Of a stretch of DNA of 38,289 bases, positions 25,101 through 34,050 are shown in pieces. Under the pieces are notes generated by a model. That model was not told the origin of the DNA and searched no databases. It saw nothing but the letters and a program-made list of their open reading frames with translations. Positions within the stretch are counted from its first letter, which is position 1. Each line of letters opens with the position of its first letter. The DNA comes from Saccoglossus kowalevskii (Eukaryota > Hemichordata > Enteropneusta > Harrimaniidae). The position numbers and the translations under genes are program-made. The stretch spans positions 1 through 38,289 of the forward strand of contig NW_003132351.1 of assembly GCF_000003605.2 (NCBI RefSeq). The letters are read 5' to 3'.

Positions 25101-25285
25101 AGTGAAAATCACCTTAACAACCGCGTTCGACCTCGGGCAGAGTGAGACAATTCGGAAAGGGACAGGAAACGTTCTTCCATGTCGCAAATGTCAAGAAACT
25201 CATCTTGTGGGGTTAACGTCACGACTGAAAACCATGCGCAAATGGGTATTTATATACACGACAATAATAGACATGAAGTTCGTAG
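22146..25285. other. non-coding spacer
   Basis: No gene called. The longest frame, 23909-24217 (+, 102 codons), is GC-richer but has no family resemblance, and its minus strand is partly open too. TAAATTAAA-type imperfect repeats lie at ~22757-22786. The 24591-24926 (-) frame is AT-biased. Confidence 0.45.
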
Positions 25286-25449
25286 TTAAAGCGGGAGGGT
25301 CGTCACCTGCTCACGCGCGGGGATTGAGTCCCAAGCCACAATGACAACACGCGCTAAAACGCAAAGGCTCGTGGGTAAACGCTTGTTTGTAAACAACGAC
25401 ACGCTATGGCCATCTGATGTATGCGCAGGTGACGACTCCCCCGCTTTAA
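25286..25449. mobile_element. family-B MITE, 164 bp, complete
   Basis: The left end TTAAAGCGGGAGGGTCGTCA (continuing CCTGC) is the inverted complement of the right end, which finishes CAGGTGACGACTCCCCCGCT then TTAA, with two mismatches in 25 bp. A TA precedes and follows the TIRs with one extra base on each side. No matching 8-bp flank is seen. The interior is GC-richer, holds no open frame of its own, and its 25326-25415 part recurs at 27689-27778. The right flank ATAAAGTA resembles the target in which the 16785 copy sits. Confidence 0.7.
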
Positions 25450-25906
25450 ATAAAGTACATGCTCAATTTATGGTGAACTGATATTACAAGTGTAGCATTC
25501 ATCAGTCACGTCATCTTTTCAGTTTTAAGTTACACTTTTAAAAGTAGTATAATTACTCCACGAAGCAACGCTTTTATTCGACTTTCTGTCTGTGATGTGT
25601 TTAACCGTCTCGTGTTACCATATATCATTATATCGGCCACCCACACATAAAACCACTATTACACAGAATTGCAGGGTTCGATTTTATTATGTTGCAGTGA
25701 TCTCATTTGTAATGAAGTATTTTAGACGATACATGAATTGTATCGCCGGTAATTTGAGAATTTATTAGGCTTCACAGCCAAATATCAAATGTACGCAAAT
25801 AAAACATGTACAATATTTTACTCCGTCCATATGCATGAGCTAATTTGCATCTCAATGAAATAATTTAAAACAACGTCCTTTTCCCTTTTCTTGGTCATAT
25901 ACTTAC
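25450..25906. other. spacer, nothing recognised
   Basis: AT-rich, with no coding, RNA or repeat signal beyond the right flank of the family-B element. Confidence 0.4.
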
Positions 25907-26015
25907 ATCCTACTTCATTGTGGTAACCGGTCAAACAGGTGGTCATTGCTTCTATTCGCCCCACTCCGCAGTTATAAAGCACTTTTTTTGCGAATATCGT
26001 TGTCACGTGCCATTT
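25907..26015 (-). CDS. tentative internal exon, unknown protein
   Basis: On the minus strand ACTCGGACAG precedes the segment and GGAT/GTAAGTAT follows it, a good donor. Its 109 nt are open in one frame: AAA TGG CAC ... GGA T, phase 0 in and phase 1 out. The product starts KWHVTTIFAKKVLYNCGVGR and continues to CLTGYHNEVG. The acceptor lacks a strong pyrimidine tract. No domain is recognised. The exit phase does not fit the entry phase of the 19994-20230 candidate, so they could share a transcript only with another exon between them. Confidence 0.22.
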
Positions 26016-27337
26016 CTGTCCGAGTATGTCATTTTATTCAGCCTCGTTCGTAGTTTGTTGTGATATAATGACCCTTCATAATCCTGATCACGCTGTAATA
26101 GGTTGGTGTACTTTGCGCGTCATTAACCAGCTTCGAACGAGCCTACGGGTTACTGCTGAACCGTATATAATATCACGTACATTAAAAACCTCGTAAATCT
26201 ACTATCTTGTAACGAATGGATTCCCTCACAGAGATATAGGGCTTGGTAACAAATACTAGTATTACAATAAATATTATTTGCATTTTATCAGCTAAATCTA
26301 GAAGTGTTATTTTCCTATGCCATAGCCATCAAATTTTGTTCCAGAATGCCATTTTAAGTATGGAATAGTTAAAACAGCAGTTATATTGCTTATATTCACC
26401 TCTTGGTGGCGTCATTTATGTAAAGGATAATGCACGAGTAGAGTTCATTTGTTCACATATTTACGAATGCACGATGCGAGTGCATTATCTGTGAAATCAA
26501 CCACATTTGGAGTTTGTACGTTCAACTGTTTGTGTTGGTATAAATTTGTACGTATTTCGGGCTTTATTTCTATTGTTCACATAACATTTACATATTAAAG
26601 ATATCGTAGGTGTACGATGTTATACTGCATAATTAACTTATGAATATTGATGACTTCATTTTGAACGTGATAAGGCCAATCAAGGCCATTTGGTTTTTCC
26701 TGCGTCCTGGATAACCTATGCTCTTTAAGAACATAAAATAATATAATGAAATATTAATTACGTATGCGAAAATGTCGATAAAATTGTAATTCAAGTTATC
26801 ACTTATTAAAATAGTATGTCGCAATTACGTATTAGACTGGTGACAGACATTTAACGGTATTTGTGTTATATATCTGGCCTCTTCCTCACTGTTTCACTTT
26901 TTTCTATATTTACATTTAGACTTTAGACACTAAAGGAACACTAGGTTGTACAATTGTTGGTGACAGAACCTTTCCAGGTATCATAATATTCCTACTAATG
27001 TATGATATATGAATGAATATATTCTCATTGGAATATGCTCTGTTTGAAATGTCTTCTTCTAGAAATATGTTATAAATATACGAAATATAATTTTAGGAAA
27101 TATATTATTTGTGAAATATGCTTTTTTTACAAAATAAGCGGCACAGTATTGTCTCTAATTGAACAGTGATTTAATCGACGAGTATATATTTATTTCCCAG
27201 TTTCTCCACTAAATATCTCACAACATGTGATGGCGTTATAAGCGTATAATCATGTGGTAATATATAAGATGTAATGCAATCGGACATGGAATAAGAGGTT
27301 TCAGGTTTTCTCCGAATCCTAAATTCAAACTTTTAAA
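26016..27337. other. AT-rich spacer
   Basis: No gene, RNA or repeat recognised. Frames are short and AT-biased. Confidence 0.5.
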
Positions 27338-27697
27338 CTATCTCTGTATTGTGTTCTTCTTTGTTATTTTATTTCTGAGTTCGCATCTTTCAATCTCGTG
27401 CCTAACTATCCCTAACCTTATCTTCACAACGTCATACTGGTATTTCTTCCATCCCATTAGTGTTATCTTATCGCCGATAATTCCCAAGTACTTGACCCGT
27501 GTCATTTGTAGATTAGATATTCGATTAGATGTAGTAGTATCCATTAGTTTGTCGTTGCTGTTGACACATACTTGATTGCTGTCTTGTTCACAGACTGGGT
27601 AATTATTCAGCGTAGATGCGTGTCCAGGTGATGTCAAAATTTCACGATATAATTTAGCTTTGTGGGTTTCATTTTCGTTCATCTTATCGAGTCCCAT
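27338..27697 (-). pseudogene. LINE reverse-transcriptase remnant (L1/Tx1-like)
   Basis: A 119-codon minus-strand frame. From about residue 57 it reads TSNRISNLQMTRVKYLGIIG, then a W-K-K segment, VKIRLG and ELRNKITKKNT. The order VKYLGI / W-K / V-x-x-RLG / L-R-x-KI is that of the region after the palm catalytic motifs in L1/Tx1-type LINEs, where KYLG(I/V) is a hallmark. This comes from eye comparison, not a search. The catalytic F-A-D-D motif is absent, the frame stops right after IQR, and the first ~40 residues do not look like a LINE; residues 1-3 overlap the adjacent family-B fragment. This is a truncated, decayed insertion with no activity expected. It could be a coincidental match. Confidence 0.4.
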
Positions 27698-27778
27698 GCG
27701 AATAACAACACACGCTAAAAACGCAAAGGCTCAGGGGTAGGCACTTGTTTTGTAAACAATGATACGCTATGGCCATCT
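27689..27778. mobile_element. family-B internal fragment, no TIRs
   Basis: Matches 25326-25415 in the same orientation with a few indels: GAGTCCCA, AACACACGCTAAAAACGCAA, AGGCTC, TTGTAAACAATGATACGC and TATGGCCATCT are shared with small changes. Both TIRs are missing, so this is a truncated copy or a piece of a larger element that also gave rise to the 25286 MITE. It directly adjoins the LINE-like remnant. Confidence 0.75.
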
Positions 27779-27959
27779 ACTATTAATGCATTCATTGTAG
27801 GGTGTAACTGTATATGAAAGCTGACCATATAAAACACACTCACCACCATTAACCACTTCTACCAATGACTTGTATGAATGCCGACAATTACCATAGACCG
27901 CTAACTGTTATACACATAACATAACATAACATGCTATATAAGCATAAAGTTTGCAGCAT

Positions 27960-27963
<4 letters not shown>

Positions 27964-28039
<76 letters not shown>
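27964..28039. repeat. (AT)38 microsatellite
   Basis: 76 bp of uninterrupted AT, flanked by TGCC on the left and GGCA on the right, so the whole forms a perfect palindrome of about 84 bp able to extrude a cruciform. The Tyr-Ile runs it produces in several frames are artefacts. Its true length is likely uncertain in the assembly. Confidence 0.98.
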
Positions 28040-28044
<5 letters not shown>

Positions 28045-28347
28045 TGTAACAATGAATACAATGAATACAATACCACAGTACCTTTCTTTGCCATTGTAAA
28101 TGTATTAATAGTATCATTTGCCAAGTATGGTTTGCATTCATGTTTTGTATTGCACGTGATGTTTTCAGATATTATCTCGCGGTTCACACAGTGCACTAAC
28201 CAAAATAAACAAATACTTAAGTATTATTGTCTCAAAATCACTGAACGACTGTGCACATTTATGGAAACTTATAAAAAGCGATGAAAATATTATTATACAG
28301 CAAATCTATCTTAAATCATTATAACCGATTTGAATATAGGGGTTCAC
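28040..28347. other. spacer, nothing recognised
   Basis: AT-rich. The apparent frames here are extensions through the (AT) tract. Confidence 0.5.
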
Positions 28348-28379
28348 GTGACATGATTATGCAAATATAATTATGTCAC
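28348..28379. other. 32-bp hairpin carrying an octamer motif
   Basis: GTGACATGATTAT (28348-28360) and ATAATTATGTCAC (28367-28379) are complementary at 12 of 13 positions, around a 6-base loop GCAAAT. ATGCAAAT, the POU/Oct octamer, spans stem and loop (28359-28366), and CACGTG overlaps the left arm (28345-28350). It may be a compact regulatory site or a chance foldback. Confidence 0.4.
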
Positions 28380-29889
28380 TAATAAGCTTTGAATCTAGTG
28401 ATTATATGAATGTAAGTAAATAACAACATATACTAAAAAGTATCATAATACATCATTAATTTCGCAAGTTTTCTTTCGAGATTAATAGATATGTAGCATG
28501 TCCAGTAATATTGGTAGGTATTGGTGCCCAGACATTCATTATAATCATGACAAATCGTGAATACACAATACTTTGACAGATTACAAACGATGGATAATAT
28601 TAGGTATATCAAAATAGTTTTCTCTAAATAACACGAGTCATATAAGAACAAGGTTAAACTTGATTGGAGGAAAGGACCAGCGTACACATTTATAATGGCA
28701 TAGATCGTATGTATGACTTTAAAATACCACAAAACGCTGAAATAACAGTTTCTACAAAATTAGTAAAACAACTGAATTGAAAAGTGAAACTATTCAGAAC
28801 ATGAAATCTCTAGTACACTACGACTGGGTTAAACTAAACAACGAAAAATTATATAAAGAATCTATATGATCATCGCGGCATTTTTCTTCTTTCCTAGGTT
28901 TAGATCAACGCAATTTGGAAGGGAATAAACTAGTTTGGGAAAACTATATAGATGATAGGATACGTTAGATTTGTAATTATGGAAAAGAAGATATTTTTTC
29001 ACTTCCTATTTCTTTGCAAAACCACTAATCACTTAATTGTAACGAGAACGAGTATGGTGTAAAATGCTAGAGAATCCTCTATTGTGAACTGATTTTTTTA
29101 GGGACCACCAACAACTTTCGAGTCACCGAGAATTTTTACCACCAACAAAAGTTGTAGAAAGGTTGTAGAAATCTACGCTCAACTTCGTCGAAGGTCGCTG
29201 TGACCCAACACCTAAATTCCGTTATATTCAGATTTGTGCATTATTTATACTGGTCATGCACCACATGTGCAAACAGAACATTACTATCCGTTTGAAATAT
29301 TCACCAAAAACATTCAAACATCACAAAGTATGTATATTAATGTGTCAAACATGCTAAGATGAAACAAGTAAGTGTCAAATTCTAAGACATAATGTAGTCA
29401 CAGACGTAATTTATTGAAGTTAGGTCAAAGTTCAAATCATAATGACCAGTTTGTTTTATGTATAACGTGAAAAAGATCGTTTTTTACTTGTTTATTTATA
29501 ATTTACAGTCTACTTTACCACTTTGCTTTTATTTCTTTCATGCGATTCGGACTATATTCAGAGCTGTGAACCGTTTGCAGCTGTCGATTTCACACTAATT
29601 GACGTCACGATGACACTGAAAAATCGTTAATCGGTGGCAAAGTGTGCTTCGATTTGCGTCATACCAGGAGCTCATTATCACTCATATGTCGGATTTCACT
29701 CATACATCGTGTCTGTTTCGATAATTTTCAAAATGCAATTTATTGTCTGGTTGTTCATGTATTCATTCATCACTTTCGGAATGGTTTCGATAACATGTTC
29801 ATAAAATAAATACTTTTTCACTGGACCTTATAGGCTGGTGTTTGGTTTAGATACGTTTAGGCAAGGACGTACTGCTTCGTAAAATACAT
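28380..29889. other. non-coding spacer
   Basis: No gene recognised. A local GTTGTAGAAA duplication lies at ~29150-29171 beside an inverted CCAACAACTTT-like phrase (~29106). One CRE octamer is at 29600-29607. Confidence 0.5.
29600..29607. promoter_or_regulatory. CRE octamer TGACGTCA
   Basis: Perfect palindrome in CTAATTGACGTCACGATG. No adjacent gene start. Confidence 0.2.
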
Positions 29890-29914
29890 TGTGTGTGTGT
29901 GTGTGTGTGTGTGT
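29890..29914 (+). repeat. (TG)12 microsatellite
   Basis: 25 bp of perfect TG repeat. Confidence 0.97.
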
Positions 29915-30363
29915 TTACTTTTGTCTTAACAAACGTTCTGGACCCTCATCTTACCACTAGAATTTACTCAATACAGATAAAGCTTGGGTTGTATACAGGG
30001 TGACGCATAGGTATAAGACTTTATGCGTGTAGCAACGTGAAATTTTAGAGATTCACTCTATTTGTATTTACTAAGATAAACGTGATGGAATCATGAACGT
30101 GAATAACATGTAGTGATCGGTTACTCTGTGATTACAGTTTGACCTCACAATCCTATGGCCTACGTCAGTCATAATGTGTCATTGTCTCTTTGTCTCGGCT
30201 ATGTATACCCGTAAGCAGTCCTGCCATCAAGTCAAGCCATTACTGTAGACAGTTAGACTGACGTATCGGAAAATTCGCAGAAACACACAAAATGGTCACA
30301 TGTGAAACAGACACTTAAGAGCAATTAAGAGTCCGGGCAGATTGACAGGCAATGCGATAAAGA

Positions 30364-30373
30364 CCCCCCCCCC
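30364..30373 (+). repeat. C10 homopolymer
   Basis: Ten consecutive C following AAAGA. Confidence 0.9.
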
Positions 30374-30701
30374 GCAATTATGCTCCTGACCCAGAGGAGA
30401 CTTATGACAAACGGGATTACCAGGAGAACCACCTGTTAGTATAAGCATTACTAACATATGTAACGTGTTGATTCCTGGCACTCGGGCTCATCTTTGGACT
30501 TATGAAACAAGGAATGTTGTTTTTCACATTATTTTAGTATGAAGACTTGACGCACGATAATTGTTATATATTAAGTCTGGTAGGATTTTGGTTTGGCAAG
30601 AGTAATAAACAATAGTTTATGCTTCTACCACGGACGGCGTCTCCACTGGGAAATGGTCGCAAAATAATTCTCCGTTAAGCTTAATTATTATTCATGATAC
30701 G

Positions 30702-30729
30702 TATTCAAATGAACTAGTTCACATGAATA
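30702..30729. repeat. 28-bp near-perfect palindrome
   Basis: TATTCAAATGAA and TTCACATGAATA flank a central CTAG; the 12-base arms pair at ten positions. Confidence 0.6.
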
Positions 30730-31716
30730 CTAGAGAGTTTCATTGGTTCATCGAAGAAATACACAGATGTCAGTTCATGATAAATCACATACCAATGTAT
30801 CTGCAAATATACAATATTACACAATAATACTGACAATTACAAACTCTCGTGCATATGGTATCTTTAAGTCGGTCATAAATCATAATCATGTTCAATGATG
30901 TACTCTCATCTAAAGTTCCATGGTAATACGAATCGGCATTCTACTGTGTGTTACAGTACCGTATTCTGGGATAGTTGTTACTGTATATATAGTACAAACA
31001 TTTTATAGCAGTTGCAAAAAACACGTTGATTGAGCAAAATAGCATTCGTCATCAATTGTAAAACCCAGATTAGTGAAATAATTAGGGATAACAAACATAA
31101 TTCTGCAGTCACGATATATATACATATATTTGTTATATCCCATGTCATCATTTAACCAATTGAAATTTGCATATTCCGTCGTAGGAACTCGTCATAAAAA
31201 AAAACGTTATAATACAGACAAAAAGGCCACTATTCACTGAAATGTACACCTCATATTTTTATTTCAGCCAGACCAGGTAATTTAAATATGTCTCTATCAT
31301 CAATTTATTCCATATCTGTAGTGCCACATTTCACTGAAATATTTTTATAGTAAGATGTGCTGTCACGTTTCACCGATTACCGGCGCACGCACTCGAAATG
31401 AACACGATGATCTGTTCCGCCCTATATTACGGTTCAGATAATTTCCAGGAAAACAATGATGTGCCCAGCGGCAACTTTTTTTTCTGTAAGACGGATTGGC
31501 CTTTCCATCACTTCGTATTTACATCAGGGAATTGAGATGTATTCTTATTTTTTTTAAGAATACACGCTGTGAATGTCGTTCGGTGTGGCGTCGATGACAT
31601 GATGACACCGTGGGAGAGTTGAGATGTCTCGTCGTCTCACGTAATCGCAATCGTAGTGACCTGTTTGTAATCGTAATCGGGTTGATATACCGAGTAATGT
31701 GTTATGCTCAGTTGGA

Positions 31717-33828
31717 CTGAAATTCGAATTTCGTTTTTTTTTCATCAAACTAACTGTATATCATACATCAGGACAGTAAAGTTAGCATTTACTGTAGTTG
31801 ATGTTTTTTTACCATTAACAACAAAGTCCCTGATATACATCCTCAAAATATGAAATAAGTGACTATGGCAACTATTGATACGAGAATGACATTTATCAGA
31901 ATCAAAGGATGCAATTACTTAGAAGAGAATTGGTGATAAAATTCTGTCTAGACATTCTAACAAATGAAGCAAACGCGGTGCAAACAAACTGTCGTAAAAT
32001 CGTATCCAATTGTCACATTGATGTTTCACAGTCACGTGGTATATAAATAAATGGACACACTACGCGGCGTGATGGATAGTCTGGATAAATGATCGGAAAG
32101 TTGTTTTCGTGAAAAAAACCCACGGGTGTCTAGTTTGAATGATGTGACTCCCTGTATGGTGCCTGAGTGCCTGTCTACCATTAACCGACAATAGGTAACA
32201 TACCCATACATACGCCGTAAAAGGGCGTGTCATTGCTTGTGCAACCCTGAAATTGTGGTAATTGGTCGTAGCTATGAGTGTCCTACTCGTTTATCGTAAT
32301 TATAACTAGATAGCAGATACTAGCCTACTTAATCAAACTCCGGAAGCATTCGGTCCAGGGAATTGAGTTATTGCATTTTCGGATACATTGTCTGTGTGTT
32401 TGTACGTTTGTTTGTGTATAAACTGTGTTATCTGAAAACAGGCTAGCCTTGAAACAACTAGAGCCGATTTTCACAAGGGCCCTGTTATATATATACCTTG
32501 AAAACATCAGACATAAAACAGAAACAAAAGCATACAAAACGTAAATACAGATAATTATGAAGTATACATATAGTAAAATAAATCAATAATACGCAACATC
32601 TAATGTTGCTTACACTCTAAGAACATGAATTCAGTCAAATTTAAATTAGTGTTAAAAATCGTGGACAGACTGTTCTAAATAACATCTACAGAGAAGCGAA
32701 ACAAACTTGTACCTCAATTCTTTTTTGCAAGGAAATAGAAATACACTTATTTGACCTCTGAAGTGCGTAATAGTTATGCAATTGTTCAATGGGCTTGATA
32801 TAAGTAGAACGATATGACGGCAAATGCCCATATATGGGTATTATATACCCTGTGCAAGTCGGCTTGCTCTTTACATGATAACTATTTCAAAGACTATATA
32901 TATGTGTGACTGCTGTATTTATTACTAGAACTGACATCGTATAACTTAATTATGCTGTTGTATTTATGCTCAGAACTGATATTGTATGACCAAATGAATT
33001 CCTGTATGTTATGATAATAGGTTACATTCATTAGTGTAGAGACCGTATAATTGTACGCATAAAAATGGATTCAAGAAGTTATGGTATTGGTATTCTATTT
33101 ATTAAAATGACGTATTTGTAAATTTAATATGCATTAAGACTAGTGTAGTTTCTCCCCATACCCATCACGGACCTATCTCTTTTGATGCTGACAACAATTT
33201 ACTGTTTGGTATTCAGGGTAGCTGATTTGCAGATCTATTTTGTAACCGATCAAAAAGTGTTGATTTACGGTTAGACCAGAGCACATATACATAGTTGTAG
33301 TAGTCTCAATTGTTTGAGACAATATTTGAGGTATTTTATTACAAATTTCATATATATGAATATTCCTATTTGAATTTGGATCAAACCGATATTTTGATAT
33401 TTGATATCTTGATATTTGAACCAAAAGGTTTGTTCAACTACAAGTCGAAAGGCATGTATATGTGCCAAAAAGCACACAATTATATTTGTTTACATTAAGA
33501 GTTAGCTTATTCAAATCCAGCCAATGCTGAACATGATTCAGATCGGAATTACGAGTTGATTGTATCTTATGGATGTTTTTAGAAGCGAAAAAGCAGGGTC
33601 GTTCAGTCTACTTTTGCTTAACTTTTAATCAAAGACGATATTGTCTGTGGTTTAATCTAGTATGTCATTTGGTTTAGTACAGTTGCGTTTATCACTACAG
33701 TTTTATTGACGGTCGACGGGAAACATTTATTGCACTCACCAGAATAGTGTCATCATTTAACATGCACTGCATTGTGAGAGATTATCGCTGTACAAAAGTA
33801 TATGACCAAACACACATCTCTCATAAAC
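31717..33828. other. non-coding spacer
   Basis: No gene recognised. It holds TTGATAT-type short repeats (33389-33418). A minus-strand ATG at 33772 starts an 11-codon frame that ends at a strong CTG/GTGAGT donor (33740/33739), too short to call as a first exon. Confidence 0.4.
33389..33418 (+). repeat. imperfect TTGATAT repeat
   Basis: GATATTTTGATATTTGATAT followed by CTTGATATTT gives four loose heptamer units. Confidence 0.7.
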
Positions 33829-33846
33829 TGCGCCCTCTGGCGATGG
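33829..33846 (-). promoter_or_regulatory. CTCF-like motif, minus orientation
   Basis: TGCGCCCTCTGGCGATGG read on the minus strand gives CGCCAGAGGGCGCA, close to the CTCF core (CC[A/G]C-x-AGAGGGCGC). Its mate at 34033-34050 faces the other way. The bilaterian CTCF motif is well conserved, which is why it can be suggested here without knowing the species. Confidence 0.3.
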
Positions 33847-34013
33847 AACACTAGAGATGCTTATTTGGTGCAAATGATCGCCGTTCTTGGTGTTGTTACT
33901 GTCATCCGTTCATAAAAAAATAATTTATTAGAGATTTACTATTTTGTAGACGACGACATAACTAAGCATTGTTCATTCTAAAGAAGTTGCTTGTAAACAA
34001 CATCTATGTCGTT

Positions 34014-34021
34014 TGACGTCA
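34014..34021. promoter_or_regulatory. CRE octamer TGACGTCA
   Basis: Perfect palindrome, 12 bp from the plus-strand CTCF-like motif that follows. This is the only CRE octamer with another plausible site close by. Confidence 0.25.
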
Positions 34022-34032
34022 CAGAAGTTTTC

Positions 34033-34050
34033 CCTCGTTAGAGGGCGCAA
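34033..34050 (+). promoter_or_regulatory. CTCF-like motif, plus orientation
   Basis: CCTCGTTAGAGGGCGCAA contains the same 10-mer AGAGGGCGCA as the minus-strand site about 200 bp away. Confidence 0.3.

Larger units (their letters stand above)
29915..31640. other. non-coding spacer
   Basis: No gene recognised. It contains the C10 tract and the 30702-30729 palindrome. The minus-strand frame at 30296-30481 runs through the C10 tract and has no motif. Confidence 0.5.

Noticed and set aside
25102-25344. 80-codon plus-strand frame
   Set aside because: Its last third lies within the family-B MITE and the rest shows no family resemblance.
27888-28284. Frames of up to 117 codons on both strands with long Tyr-Ile repeats
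   Set aside because: They are translations of the (AT)38 tract, which contains no stop in any frame; flanking parts have no coding character.
33740-33772. Eleven-codon minus-strand first exon ending at CTG/GTGAGT
   Set aside because: Too short to distinguish from chance; there is no downstream exon in phase.
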